64,000 nt of DNA from Mycolicibacterium rhodesiae JS60 (GCA_000230935.2 AGIQ01000004.1:248001-312000), one strand, 5' to 3'. Numbered from the stretch's first letter, positions 14,211 to 23,364 are shown. Numbers and translations are program-made. The notes: generated by a model from the letters alone, not told the origin.

Positions 14211-16919
14211 GTGCAGACACACGAGATCAGGAAGCGGTTCCTGGATCATTTCGTGAAGGCAGGTCACACCGAGGTGCCGAGTGCCTCGGTGATCCTCGAC
14301 GACCCGAACCTGCTGTTCGTCAATGCCGGCATGGTGCAGTTCGTGCCGTTCTTCCTCGGGCAGCGCACGCCGCCGTACGCGACGGCCACCAGCATCCAGA
14401 AATGCATCCGCACCCCCGACATCGACGAGGTCGGCATCACCACCCGCCACAACACCTTCTTCCAGATGGCGGGCAACTTCTCGTTCGGTGACTACTTCAA
14501 GCGCCGTGCCATCGAGCTGGCGTGGTCGCTGCTCACCACACCGGTCGCCGACGGCGGTTACGGTTTCGACCCGCAGCGGCTGTGGGCGACGGTCTTCTAC
14601 GACGACGACGAGGCCGTGCAGCTGTGGCAGGAGGTCGCCGGGCTGCCGATCGAGCGGATCCAGCGCCGCGGGATGGCCGACAACTACTGGTCGATGGGTA
14701 TCCCCGGGCCGTGCGGTCCATGCTCGGAGATCTACTACGACCGCGGCCCGGAGTACGGCGTCGAGGGCGGCCCGGAAGCCGACGAGAACCGCTACATCGA
14801 GATCTGGAATCTCGTGTTCATGCAGAACGAGCGCGGTGAGGGCACCAGCAAGGATGACTTCGAGATCCTGGGCCCGTTGCCGCGCAAGAACATTGACACC
14901 GGCATGGGTGTGGAGCGCATCGCCTGCCTGCTGCAGAACGTCGACAACGTCTACGAGACCGATCTGCTGCGGCCCGTCATCGACAACGTGGAGGCCCACG
15001 CGCCACGCGGTTATGGCCAGGGCAGCCACTCCGACGACGTCCGCTACCGCGTCATCGCCGACCACAGCCGCACCGCGGCGATCATCATCGGCGACGGCGT
15101 CACGCCCGGCAACGAGGGCCGCGGCTACGTGCTGCGCCGGTTGCTGCGCCGCATCATCCGGGCGGCCAAGCTGCTCGGTGTCGAGGCGCCGATCATGGCG
15201 GAGCTGATGCTCACCGTGCGCGACGCGATGGGGCCGTCGTATCCGGAACTGGTCAGTGACTTCGACCGCATCCAGCGCATCGCGGTCGCCGAGGAGACGG
15301 CATTCAACCGGACGCTGGCTTCGGGTTCCAAGCTGTTCGAGGAAGCCGCCGCCGCGACCAAGGCGACCGGCAAGACCGTGCTGGGTGGTTCGGAGGCCTT
15401 CACCCTGCACGACACCTACGGCTTCCCGATCGAGCTGACCCTGGAGATGGCCGCCGAGGCCGGCCTGAGCGTCGACGAGCTCGGCTTCCGTGAGCTGATG
15501 GCCGAACAGCGCCGCCGCGCCAAGGCCGACGCCGCCGCCCGCAAGCACGCCCATGCCGACCTGTCCGCATTCCGCGAGCTGGTCGACGCCGGGCCGACGG
15601 AGTTCACCGGGTTCGACGAGCTCACCTCCGAAGGGCGGATTCTCGGCATCTTCGTTGACGGCAAACGTGTTCCGGTGGTGGCGCACGGTGGTCGCGAGCA
15701 AGCTGCCGAGCGCATCGAGATCGTGCTCGACCGCACCCCGCTGTACGCCGAATCCGGCGGGCAGATCGCCGACGCCGGCTGGATCAGCGGCACCGGCGGC
15801 AGCGGCGCGGCCAAGGCCGCCGTCACCGACGTGCAGAAGATCGCCAAGACGCTGTGGGTGCACCGGGTCAATGTCGAGTCGGGTGAGTTCGTCGAGGGCG
15901 ACACCGTCACCGCGGCCGTCGACCCGGACTGGCGTCACGGCGCCACCCAGGGCCACTCCGGCACCCACATGGTGCACGCAGCCCTACGGCAAGTGTTGGG
16001 GCCCAATGCCGTTCAGGCCGGATCGCTGAACCGCCCCGGGTACCTGCGGTTCGACTTCAACTATCAGGGCGCCTTGAGTGACGAGCAGCGCGCTCAGGTC
16101 GAGGAAGTCACCAACGAGGCCGTGCAGGCCGACTTCGAGGTGCACACCTTCCACGAGAAGCTGGAGAAGGCCAAGGCGATGGGCGCCATGGCGATGTTCG
16201 GCGAGTCCTATCCCGACGAGGTCCGCGTCGTCGAGATCGGCGGTCCGTTCTCGCTGGAACTGTGCGGCGGCACCCACGTGCACAACTCGGCCCAGATCGG
16301 ACCGGTCACCATCCTGGGTGAGTCGTCGGTCGGTTCCGGCGTGCGCCGCGTCGAGGCCTACGTCGGCCTGGACTCGTTCCGCCATCTGGCCAAGGAACGT
16401 GCGCTGATGGCCGGCCTCGCCTCGTCGCTGAAGGTGCCGTCCGAAGAGGTGCCGGCCCGCGTCGCCACCCTCGTCGAGAAGCTCAAGGCCGCCGAGAAGG
16501 AACTCGACAAGATGCGACTGGCCACCGCGCGGGCCGCCGCCGCGAACGCGGCCGCCGGAGCCGAGCAGGTGGGTAAGGTCCGACTTGTGGCGCAACGGAT
16601 GCCAGCCGGGATGACCGCCGGGGATCTGCGCTCCCTGGTCGGCGACATCCGCGGCAAGATGGGCTCCCAGCCCGGCGTCGTGGTGCTCATCGCCGAAGGA
16701 CCCGACACAGACGGGGTGGGGACCGTGCCGTTTGTCGTCGCGACCAACCCGGCCGCGCAGGACACCGGACTGAGCGCCAACGAACTGATCAAGCAGATCG
16801 CTTCGGCCGTCGACGGGCGGGGCGGCGGCAAGGCCGACCTGGCTCAGGGGTCCGGTAAGAACGCGGCCGGAATCGATGCGGCACTCGGGGCGGTTCGCGC
16901 AGAGATCGCGCGGAGCTAG
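14211..16919 (+). CDS. alaS: Alanine--tRNA ligase
   Basis: Alanyl-tRNA synthetase, 902 residues, full length. The class II catalytic core is at the N-terminus (FLDHFVKAGHTEVPSAS, NAGMVQFVPFFLG, then TRHNTFFQMAGNFSFGDYFK). The tRNA-recognition helices follow. The editing domain has metal ligands H582 and H586 (HSGTH) and C685 and H689 (CGGTH). The C-Ala domain closes the protein with a coiled-coil stretch (VEKLKAAEKELDKMRLA). GTG at 14211 is set by AGGAAAG about 5 bases upstream; the frame is open to 14169 without another signal. It charges tRNA-Ala and edits Ser/Gly errors. It heads the run alaS-ruvX-mltG-aroE, with 5 bases to ruvX. Confidence 0.98.
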   Translation: MQTHEIRKRFLDHFVKAGHTEVPSASVILDDPNLLFVNAGMVQFVPFFLGQRTPPYATATSIQKCIRTPDIDEVGITTRHNTFFQMAGNFSFGDYFKRRAIELAWSLLTTPVADGGYGFDPQRLWATVFYDDDEAVQLWQEVAGLPIERIQRRGMADNYWSMGIPGPCGPCSEIYYDRGPEYGVEGGPEADENRYIEIWNLVFMQNERGEGTSKDDFEILGPLPRKNIDTGMGVERIACLLQNVDNVYETDLLRPVIDNVEAHAPRGYGQGSHSDDVRYRVIADHSRTAAIIIGDGVTPGNEGRGYVLRRLLRRIIRAAKLLGVEAPIMAELMLTVRDAMGPSYPELVSDFDRIQRIAVAEETAFNRTLASGSKLFEEAAAATKATGKTVLGGSEAFTLHDTYGFPIELTLEMAAEAGLSVDELGFRELMAEQRRRAKADAAARKHAHADLSAFRELVDAGPTEFTGFDELTSEGRILGIFVDGKRVPVVAHGGREQAAERIEIVLDRTPLYAESGGQIADAGWISGTGGSGAAKAAVTDVQKIAKTLWVHRVNVESGEFVEGDTVTAAVDPDWRHGATQGHSGTHMVHAALRQVLGPNAVQAGSLNRPGYLRFDFNYQGALSDEQRAQVEEVTNEAVQADFEVHTFHEKLEKAKAMGAMAMFGESYPDEVRVVEIGGPFSLELCGGTHVHNSAQIGPVTILGESSVGSGVRRVEAYVGLDSFRHLAKERALMAGLASSLKVPSEEVPARVATLVEKLKAAEKELDKMRLATARAAAANAAAGAEQVGKVRLVAQRMPAGMTAGDLRSLVGDIRGKMGSQPGVVVLIAEGPDTDGVGTVPFVVATNPAAQDTGLSANELIKQIASAVDGRGGGKADLAQGSGKNAAGIDAALGAVRAEIARS

Positions 16920-16924
16920 CCTCC

Positions 16925-17428
16925 GTGCTCTCCGCACAGGACCGTGTGCCCGACCGGCCCGGCGCAGATGATCCCGGGCGGGGCCGTCGGCTCGGCATAG
17001 ATGTGGGGTCTGTGCGGATCGGGGTGGCGGTCAGCGACCCCGACGGAATCTTGGCGACTCCGGTGGAAACAGTGCGCCGTGAGCGCACCGGCAAGCATCT
17101 GCGTCGGCTGACCGCGCTGGTCTCCGAGCTCGACATCGTCGAAGTGATCGTCGGTTTGCCGCGCACGCTCGCCGACCGCGCCGGCACGTCGGCACAGGAC
17201 GCGGTCGACGTGGCCGACGCGCTCGCCGGGCGGATCGCCCCGGTGCCGGTGCGGTTGGCCGATGAAAGGTTGACGACGGTGGTGGCCCAGCGGTCGCTGC
17301 GCGAGGCAGGCGTGCGCGCCACGGCTGCGCGCTCGGTGATCGACCAGGCCGCCGCGGTCGGGATTCTGCAAGGTTGGCTCGATCAGCGCCGCAATGCTGC
17401 GGCCGGCACCGGGAGCGGCGATGCGTGA
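16925..17428 (+). CDS. ruvX: Holliday junction resolvase-like protein RuvX (YqgF)
   Basis: A 167-residue RNase H-like YqgF/RuvX protein. LGIDVGSVRIGVAVSD has the first catalytic Asp at residue 26. VIVGLPRTLADRAGTSA carries the conserved middle motif, and LADERLTTVVAQ then DQAAAVGILQGWL the C-terminal Glu/Asp region. Members process rRNA 5' ends or resolve Holliday junctions; essentiality and role vary by species. GTG start 5 bases after alaS. It overlaps mltG by 8 bases. The first 20 residues are charged and poorly conserved, so the start could be slightly downstream. Confidence 0.92.
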   Translation: MLSAQDRVPDRPGADDPGRGRRLGIDVGSVRIGVAVSDPDGILATPVETVRRERTGKHLRRLTALVSELDIVEVIVGLPRTLADRAGTSAQDAVDVADALAGRIAPVPVRLADERLTTVVAQRSLREAGVRATAARSVIDQAAAVGILQGWLDQRRNAAAGTGSGDA

Positions 17429-18653
17429 CGATTACGACGACCGCTCGGGCCCGGTGGCGGTCGGTCCGCCGAGGCGAAAGATGAGTCGCCTCGAACGGGT
17501 TCGCGCGCGGCGAAACCGTAACCGCCGCAGGATGATCGGTGCCGCTGCGGTGTCTCTGTTGATCGTCGTGGTGGTGGCCGCGGTGTACCTGGGCGGCAAG
17601 CTGTTCAGCGGCAGCTCCGGCGAGTATGCCGGCGAGGGCAAGGACGACGTGGTCATCCAGGTGCACGAGGGCGACTCCACCACCCAGATCGGCCAGACAC
17701 TGCGCGACAAGAACGTCGTCTCCAACGTCAAGGGATTCGTCGACGCGGCGAAGGACAATGCCGCGATCGCTGCCATCCAGCCGGGGTTCTATTCGGTGCG
17801 CACCGAGATGGCGGCGTCGGCGGCCGTGCAGCGCCTGGCCGACCCGCACAACCGGGTGGGCAAGCTGGTGATCCCCGAGGGCCGCCAGCTCGACGACGTC
17901 GCCGAGGTCGGCACGGGCAGGGTGACCGACGGCATCTTCGCCTTGATCTCGAAGGCCACGTGCGTGCCGATGAACGGCGGCCAGAAATGCGTGGCGGCCG
18001 AGGATCTGCGCAAGGCGGCCGAGCAGGCACCCCCCGAGCAGCTGAACGTGCCGCAATGGGCGACGCAACCGGTGGCCGCGCTCGGCAAGAACCATCGCCG
18101 CCTGGAAGGGCTGGTCGCCCCGGGCACCTGGAACGTCGACCCGTCGGCAACACCGCAGGAGATCCTGGCCAAGCTGATCGGCCAGAGTGTCGACCACTAC
18201 GTCGCCGGGGGCCTGCTGGATACCGCGACAGCGATGAATATGTCGCCATACCAGATCCTGGTCGTCGGATCGCTGGTGCAGCGCGAGGCCAAGCCGCACG
18301 ACTTCGCGAAGGTCGCACGGGTGATCTACAACCGGCTGGCGGTGCCGCAGAAGCTGGAATTCGATTCGACGGTCAACTACGCCCTGGATCGCCAGGAAGT
18401 CGCCACCACCGACGCCGACCGGGCCCAGGCGACGCCGTGGAACACCTACGCGATGGAGGGGTTGCCTGCGACGCCGATCTGCTCACCCGGTGACGAGGCG
18501 CTGGCAGCGGCCGAGCGGCCCGAACCGGGGGACTGGTTGTACTTCGTGACCGTGGACAAAGACGGCACCACCCTGTTCACCCGCGACTACCAGGAGCACC
18601 TGGCGAATATCGAGCTGGCCAAGCGCAACGGCGTGCTCGACTCGGCACGCTAG
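17421..18653 (+). CDS. mltG: Endolytic murein transglycosylase MltG
   Basis: A 410-residue YceG-like protein. A basic cytoplasmic N-terminus is followed by one membrane helix at about residues 39-57 (MIGAAAVSLLIVVVVAAVYLG), a LysM-like subdomain (VIQVHEGDSTTQIGQTL) and the YceG catalytic domain with the Glu289 region VGSLVQREA. The C-terminus keeps NTYAMEGLPATPICSPG and the YFVT strand. It cleaves nascent peptidoglycan strands at the outer face of the membrane and so sets glycan length. ATG 17421 overlaps the ruvX stop by 8 bases. Its own stop shares one base with the aroE GTG, so the genes are one transcript. Confidence 0.95.
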   Translation: MRDDYDDRSGPVAVGPPRRKMSRLERVRARRNRNRRRMIGAAAVSLLIVVVVAAVYLGGKLFSGSSGEYAGEGKDDVVIQVHEGDSTTQIGQTLRDKNVVSNVKGFVDAAKDNAAIAAIQPGFYSVRTEMAASAAVQRLADPHNRVGKLVIPEGRQLDDVAEVGTGRVTDGIFALISKATCVPMNGGQKCVAAEDLRKAAEQAPPEQLNVPQWATQPVAALGKNHRRLEGLVAPGTWNVDPSATPQEILAKLIGQSVDHYVAGGLLDTATAMNMSPYQILVVGSLVQREAKPHDFAKVARVIYNRLAVPQKLEFDSTVNYALDRQEVATTDADRAQATPWNTYAMEGLPATPICSPGDEALAAAERPEPGDWLYFVTVDKDGTTLFTRDYQEHLANIELAKRNGVLDSAR

Positions 18654-19453
18654 TGGCTGCGCGTAAGGCGGCCGTTCTCGGTTCACCGGTTGCACATTCC
18701 AAATCGCCGCTGCTGCACCTGGCCGCATACCGTGCACTCGGCCTCACCGACTGGACCTATGACCGCATCGAGTGCACGGCCGAAGAATTGCCGTCGCTGG
18801 TGAGGGGATTGGGCCCGGAGTGGGTCGGCGTCTCAGTCACCATGCCGGGCAAGTTCGCCGCTCTGCAGTTCGCCGACGAGCGCACCGAGCGCGCCGAACT
18901 GGTCGGCTCGGCCAACACCCTCGTCCGAACCGAGCGCGGCTGGCGCGCCGACAACACCGATATCGACGGGGTCGCCGGCGCGCTGGCGCACGTGCGGCAC
19001 CTGCGCCATGCGATCGTGCTGGGGTCGGGGGGCACCGCACCAGCGGCCGTCGTCGCGCTGGCCGATATCGGGGCGATCGAGATCACCGTGGTCGCCCGCA
19101 GCCACGACAAGGCGGACCGGTCGGTGACGCTCGGCCCGGCCCTCGACGTCACCACCGCGTTCTGCGCCCTGGCCGATCCGCGTCTTCCCGAGGTCGTGGC
19201 CACCGCCGATGTCCTGGTCAGCACGATCCCCGCCGATGCCGCGGCCGCTCACGCGGGCGTGTTCGCCGGCGTCCCGGTGCTGCTCGACGCCATCTATGAT
19301 CCGTGGCCCACCCCGCTGGCCGCCGCCGTGCGCGAGGCCGGTGGCGAGGTGATCAGCGGTGTGCAGATGCTGCTGCACCAGGCGTTCAGTCAGGTCGAAC
19401 AATTCACAGGCCGGCCGGCGCCGCGGGAGCAGATGGCGGCCGCGCTGGGTTAA
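18653..19453 (+). CDS. aroE: Shikimate dehydrogenase
   Basis: AroE, 266 residues, reduces 3-dehydroshikimate to shikimate with NADPH (step 4 of the shikimate pathway). Seen in sequence: the substrate motif SKSP at 16-19, catalytic Lys67 in VTMPGK, Asn88, and Asp103 in DNTDIDG. The cofactor loop is GSGGTAPA, and the C-terminal GVQMLLHQAFSQVEQFTG helix is present. The GTG at 18653 uses the last base of the mltG TAG. It is the first of a near-continuous run of aro genes, broken only by a prepilin-peptidase-like gene. Confidence 0.96.
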   Translation: MAARKAAVLGSPVAHSKSPLLHLAAYRALGLTDWTYDRIECTAEELPSLVRGLGPEWVGVSVTMPGKFAALQFADERTERAELVGSANTLVRTERGWRADNTDIDGVAGALAHVRHLRHAIVLGSGGTAPAAVVALADIGAIEITVVARSHDKADRSVTLGPALDVTTAFCALADPRLPEVVATADVLVSTIPADAAAAHAGVFAGVPVLLDAIYDPWPTPLAAAVREAGGEVISGVQMLLHQAFSQVEQFTGRPAPREQMAAALG

Positions 19454-19462
19454 CGTCCGCCG

Positions 19463-19891
19463 GTGCGCTTGTTGCTGGTCGGGGTCGTGCTGCTGTGGAC
19501 AGCGGCGCTGACCGTGTTCGACGTTCGCCACCGCCGGTTGCCCAATGCGCTGACGCTGCCGGGCGCGGTCGCAGTCCTTGCCGCCGCGGCCTGGTGCGGT
19601 CGCGGGATGCCTGCACTGGCCGGAGCGCTGGGCCTGGCAGGGCTGTATCTCGTTGTGCACCTGATGATTCCGGCCGGGCTGGGTGCAGGTGACGTCAAGC
19701 TGGCGCTCGGGGTGGGCGGGCTGACGGGTGCGTTCGGGCCCGACGTCTGGCTGCTGGCGGCGCTGGGCGCGCCGGTACTGACGGCGATGGCCAGTGTCGT
19801 CCTGGCCGCGCGGGATCCGACCGCGACGGTGCCGCACGGCCCGTCGATGTGCGTGGCGAGCCTAGCCGCCGCGGCGCTCGCGGTGTTCTGA
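19463..19891 (+). CDS. A24-type prepilin peptidase-like membrane protein (short form)
   Basis: A 142-residue membrane protein of the type IV prepilin peptidase (A24) family. The two catalytic aspartates are seen in FDVRHRRLPN (about residue 20) and GAGDVKLAL (about residue 76), each at a membrane edge. Four or five hydrophobic helices make up the rest. The N-terminal methylation domain with Cys motifs of PilD is absent, as in the short actinobacterial and TadV/FlaK-like forms. GTG start. It sits between aroE and aroC, as Rv2551c does in M. tuberculosis. No pilin gene is visible in this window, so its substrate is unknown. Confidence 0.85.
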   Translation: MRLLLVGVVLLWTAALTVFDVRHRRLPNALTLPGAVAVLAAAAWCGRGMPALAGALGLAGLYLVVHLMIPAGLGAGDVKLALGVGGLTGAFGPDVWLLAALGAPVLTAMASVVLAARDPTATVPHGPSMCVASLAAAALAVF

Positions 19892-19951
19892 GGCGGCACC
19901 TTCGCGAAAGCAAATTGGGTCTGCCGTGACCGGCGTGGGAAGATGGGACGC

Positions 19952-21160
19952 GTGTTGCGATGGACGACCGCCGGTGAATCCCACGGCCGCGCGCTGGTAG
20001 CCGTGGTCGAAGGCATGGTCGCCGGTGTGCAGGTCACCTCCTCAGACATCGCCGAGCAGCTCGCTCGCCGGCGCCTGGGCTATGGCCGCGGCGCCCGGAT
20101 GAAGTTCGAGCAGGACCAGGTCACCGTGCTGGCCGGGGTCCGGCACGGCTCCACTCTGGGTGGCCCGATCGCCGTCGAGATCGGCAACACCGAGTGGCCC
20201 AAATGGGAGACCGTCATGGCGTCCGATCCGGTCGCCGCCGAAGACCTCGACGTGGCCCGCAATGCGCCGCTGACCCGGCCCCGGCCCGGCCACGCCGATT
20301 TCGCGGGCATGCTCAAATACGGCTTCGACGACGCCCGCCCGGTCCTGGAGCGGGCCAGCGCCCGCGAGACCGCCGCGCGGGTCGCGGCGGGCACCGTGGC
20401 CCGGTCCTTCCTCCGTCAGGCGCTCGGCGTCGAGGTGCTTTCGCACGTCATCTCCATCGGAGCGTCGGCGCCCTACGACGGGCCGCCGCCGGCCGCCGGC
20501 GATCTGGCCCGCATCGACGAGAGCCCGGTGCGCGCCTTCGACAAGACCGCGGAGGCCGACATGATCGAACAGATCGAGGCCGCCAAACGCGACGGCGACA
20601 CCCTGGGTGGCGTCGTCGAGGTCGTCGTCCACGGCCTGCCGATCGGCCTGGGCTCGTTCACCAGCGGTGACAACCGGCTCGACAGCCAGCTCGCCGCCGC
20701 GGTGATGGGCATCCAGGCCATCAAGGGTGTCGAAATCGGCGATGGCTTCGAGACCGCCCGCCGGCGCGGCAGCCACGCCCACGACGAGATGTACCCCGGC
20801 CCCGACGGCGTGGTCCGCTCCACCAACCGGGCCGGCGGCCTGGAGGGCGGCATGACCAACGGGTTGCCGCTGCGAGTGCGGGCGGCGATGAAGCCGATCT
20901 CCACGGTGCCGCGCGCACTGGCCACCGTCGACATGGCCACCGGCGACGAGGCCGTCGCCATCCACCAGCGCTCCGATGTGTGCGCGGTGCCCGCCGCGGC
21001 TGTCGTCGTCGAGACGATGGTCGCGCTGGTGCTGGCCCGCGCCGCCCTGCAGAAGTTCGGTGGCGACTCGCTGTCGGAGACCCGCCGCAATGTCGACTCC
21101 TACCTTCAGGCTGTCGCCGAGCGCATGCCGTCCGATTCGCCAGTGCGGGTGTCGGGGTAG
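19952..21160 (+). CDS. aroC: Chorismate synthase
   Basis: Chorismate synthase (called aroF in mycobacterial literature), 402 residues from GTG 19952. It converts EPSP to chorismate with reduced FMN. Signatures are AGESHGRALVAVVEGM at the N-terminus (His in GESHG), RRLGYGRGARM, LTRPRPGHADFAGMLKYG, SARETAARVAAG, and GGLEGGMTNG with SDVCAVPAA. Mycobacterial orthologues begin MLRW, which favours GTG 19952 over the in-frame ATG at 19943. It is followed 4 bases later by aroK. Confidence 0.97.
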   Translation: MLRWTTAGESHGRALVAVVEGMVAGVQVTSSDIAEQLARRRLGYGRGARMKFEQDQVTVLAGVRHGSTLGGPIAVEIGNTEWPKWETVMASDPVAAEDLDVARNAPLTRPRPGHADFAGMLKYGFDDARPVLERASARETAARVAAGTVARSFLRQALGVEVLSHVISIGASAPYDGPPPAAGDLARIDESPVRAFDKTAEADMIEQIEAAKRDGDTLGGVVEVVVHGLPIGLGSFTSGDNRLDSQLAAAVMGIQAIKGVEIGDGFETARRRGSHAHDEMYPGPDGVVRSTNRAGGLEGGMTNGLPLRVRAAMKPISTVPRALATVDMATGDEAVAIHQRSDVCAVPAAAVVVETMVALVLARAALQKFGGDSLSETRRNVDSYLQAVAERMPSDSPVRVSG

Positions 21161-21164
21161 CGCG

Positions 21165-21830
21165 ATGGCGCCGAAGGCCGTGCTGATCGGGTTGCCCGGC
21201 TCCGGGAAATCCACCATCGGACGGCGTCTGGCCAAGACGATGGGGGTGGCGATGCTCGACACCGACGCCGCCATCGAGGAGAAGACCGGCCGCACCATCG
21301 CCGACATCTTCGCGAACGACGGCGAGGCGGAATTCCGCCGGATCGAAGAAGAGGTCATCCGCGATGCGCTGAAGACCCACGACGGCGTGCTGTCGCTGGG
21401 CGGCGGCGCGGTCACCACCCCCGGTGTGCGCGACGCGCTGGCCGGACAGACCGTGATCTTCCTGGAAATCAGTGCGGCCGAAGGGGTTCGCCGCACCAGC
21501 GGCAACACCGTCCGCCCGCTGCTGGCCGGACCCGACCATGCCGAAAAGTACCGGGCGCTGATGAATGAGCGGGTGCCGATCTACCGGCGGGTTGCCACGA
21601 TCCGGGTCAACACAAACCGACGTAACCCCGGTGCCGTTGTGCGCCATATCATTTCGCGACTCGAGAACCCGCAACCGCCACGCCGCCGCCGACCGCCGTG
21701 GCGCCGCTCGCAGTCCGCGACCGACAAGCGGTCCAGTCCGCCACCGCCGGACGAACCGTCCGAATCCACCCCGGTCACGCCCGCCACCCCGGCGGCGCTG
21801 GCCGCTCGACGCGCCGGAGTCCGCAAATGA
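21165..21830 (+). CDS. aroK: Shikimate kinase with proline/arginine-rich C-terminal extension
   Basis: AroK phosphorylates shikimate at O3 using ATP. Walker A GLPGSGKST is at residues 9-17, and shikimate-binding Asp34 lies in DTDAAIE. The GGGA loop comes after VLSLG, and a lid arginine is in NTVRPLL. Core length is about 170 residues, as in M. tuberculosis AroK. The remaining 50 or so residues are an unusual basic tail rich in Pro, Arg, Ser and Ala (PPRRRRPPWRR, then SPPPPDEP), with no fold expected. ATG start 4 bases after aroC; the stop overlaps the aroB ATG (ATGA). Confidence 0.95.
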   Translation: MAPKAVLIGLPGSGKSTIGRRLAKTMGVAMLDTDAAIEEKTGRTIADIFANDGEAEFRRIEEEVIRDALKTHDGVLSLGGGAVTTPGVRDALAGQTVIFLEISAAEGVRRTSGNTVRPLLAGPDHAEKYRALMNERVPIYRRVATIRVNTNRRNPGAVVRHIISRLENPQPPRRRRPPWRRSQSATDKRSSPPPPDEPSESTPVTPATPAALAARRAGVRK

Positions 21831-22915
21831 CAGAGCCCACACCGCCGGTGACCATCGAGGTCGCCGTCGATCCGCCCTACCCGGTGATCGTGGGCACCGG
21901 CCTGCTCGGCGAACTCGGCGAGCTCCTCGGCGGCAGGCACAAGGTGGCGATCCTGCACCAGCCGGTGCTGGCCCAGACCGCCGAAGCCATCCGCGCGCAC
22001 CTGGCCGAGCGGGGTGTGGACGCCCACCGCATCGAGATTCCCGACGCCGAGGCGGGCAAGGACCTGGCCGTCGTCGGCTTCATCTGGGACGTGCTGGGCC
22101 GCATCGGGATTGGCCGCACCGACGCATTGGTCAGCCTCGGCGGCGGGGCGGCAACGGATGTGGCCGGATTCGCCGCGGCGACCTGGCTGCGCGGCGTCGA
22201 CATCGTGCACGTGCCGACCACCCTGCTGGCCATGGTCGACGCCGCCGTCGGCGGCAAGACCGGGATCAACACCGAGGCGGGTAAGAACCTGGTCGGCGCG
22301 TTTCATCAGCCGGCCGGTGTGCTTGTCGACCTCGCGATGCTGGAAACGTTGCCGCGCAACGAGCTTGTCGCCGGTATGGCCGAGATCGTCAAGACCGGAT
22401 TCATCGCCGACCCAAAGATCCTGGACCTCATCGAAGCCGATCCGCAGGCCGCGGTCGACCCGGCCGGTTCGGTGCTGCCGGAGCTGATCCGGCGCGCGAT
22501 CGCCGTCAAGGCGGAGGTGGTGGCCGCCGACGAGAAGGAGTCGGCGCTGCGCGAGATCCTCAACTACGGACACACGTTGGCGCACGCCATCGAGCGCCGG
22601 GAACGCTACCGGTGGCGTCACGGCGCTGCCGTCTCGGTGGGGCTGGTGTTCGCCGCGGAACTGGGCCGGCTGGCCGGCCGGCTCGACGATGCCACCGCCA
22701 AGCGGCACCGCGACGTGCTCGAGCTGCTCGGCTTGCCGGTCAGCTACGAGCCCGACGTGCTGCCCGAACTCGTCGAGATCATGGCGGGGGACAAGAAGAC
22801 CCGCTCCGGTGTGCTGCGGTTCGTGGTGCTCGACGGGCTGGCCAAGCCGGGCCGGCTGGAAGGTCCGGACCCGGCGCTGCTGGCGGCGGCCTACGCGGAG
22901 GTGGCCAAGCAATGA
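21827..22915 (+). CDS. aroB: 3-dehydroquinate synthase
   Basis: AroB, 362 residues, makes 3-dehydroquinate from DAHP with NAD and a divalent metal. Seen: the NAD-binding SLGGGAATDVAGFAAATWLRG segment, HVPTTLLAMVDAAVGGKTGIN, and the metal ligands Glu in MAEIVKTG, His in NYGHTLAHAIE and His in RWRHGAAVSVG. The C-terminus GDKKTRSGVLRFVVL is typical. The start overlaps aroK and the stop overlaps aroQ, both as ATGA, so translation is coupled along the cluster. Confidence 0.97.
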   Translation: MTEPTPPVTIEVAVDPPYPVIVGTGLLGELGELLGGRHKVAILHQPVLAQTAEAIRAHLAERGVDAHRIEIPDAEAGKDLAVVGFIWDVLGRIGIGRTDALVSLGGGAATDVAGFAAATWLRGVDIVHVPTTLLAMVDAAVGGKTGINTEAGKNLVGAFHQPAGVLVDLAMLETLPRNELVAGMAEIVKTGFIADPKILDLIEADPQAAVDPAGSVLPELIRRAIAVKAEVVAADEKESALREILNYGHTLAHAIERRERYRWRHGAAVSVGLVFAAELGRLAGRLDDATAKRHRDVLELLGLPVSYEPDVLPELVEIMAGDKKTRSGVLRFVVLDGLAKPGRLEGPDPALLAAAYAEVAKQ

Positions 22916-23355
22916 CAACCGTCCTGGTTCTCAACGGCCCCAACCTCGATCGGCTCGGTCGCCGCGAGCCCGAGGTGTACGGCAACACCACCTATGCCGA
23001 CCTCGTCATGCTGATCGAGTCGCAGGCCACCGAGCTCGGCCTCTCCGCGGTGGTGCGCCAGAGCAACAGCGAAGCGCAGTTGATCGACTGGCTGCACGCC
23101 GCCGCCGACGCCGGCGACCCGGTGATCCTCAACGCCGGCGCGCTGACGCACACCTCGATCGCCCTGCGGGACGCCTGCGCCGAGCTGAAGGCTCCGCTGA
23201 TCGAGGTCCACATCTCCAATGTGCATGCGCGAGAAGAGTTTCGGCACCACTCATATCTGAGTGCGGTGGCCACCGGCGTGATCGTCGGGCTCGGCGTGCA
23301 GGGCTATCTGCTGGCATTGCGCTATCTGGCGACGCTGAACGTCACCCCGGACTAG
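22912..23355 (+). CDS. aroQ: 3-dehydroquinate dehydratase, type II
   Basis: Type II dehydroquinase (named aroD in M. tuberculosis), 147 residues. It dehydrates 3-dehydroquinate to 3-dehydroshikimate. NGPNLDRLGRREPEVYG holds the lid Arg18 and catalytic Tyr23. NSEAQLIDWLH, NAGALTHTSIALRDA and EVHISNVHAREEFR carry the other active-site residues, including the catalytic His of the last motif. It starts in an ATGA overlap with aroB. Its stop codon TAG (23353-23355) lies inside a perfect hairpin and inside the -10 box of the next gene. Confidence 0.97.
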   Translation: MTTVLVLNGPNLDRLGRREPEVYGNTTYADLVMLIESQATELGLSAVVRQSNSEAQLIDWLHAAADAGDPVILNAGALTHTSIALRDACAELKAPLIEVHISNVHAREEFRHHSYLSAVATGVIVGLGVQGYLLALRYLATLNVTPD

Positions 23356-23364
23356 TCTCCGGGG
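23345..23364 (+). terminator. Hairpin at the aroQ / MBL-fold gene junction
   Basis: Perfect 7-bp arms CCCCGGA (23345-23351) and TCCGGGG (23358-23364) with the loop CTAGTC. It contains the aroQ stop and ends on the base before the GTG of the MBL-fold gene. It also contains TAGTCT (23353-23358), a TANNNT -10 box 6 bases before that GTG. It may terminate the aro transcript, act as an operator for the leaderless downstream gene, or both. No T-tract follows, as is common in mycobacteria. Confidence 0.5.

Noticed and set aside
13884..15977. 697-codon open frame antisense to alaS
   Set aside because: High-GC shadow of a certain gene; sequence is low-complexity V/G/A/D-rich with no family motif or ribosome site.
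20042..21508. 488-codon open frame antisense to aroC and aroK
   Set aside because: Shadow of two well-supported genes; no motifs.
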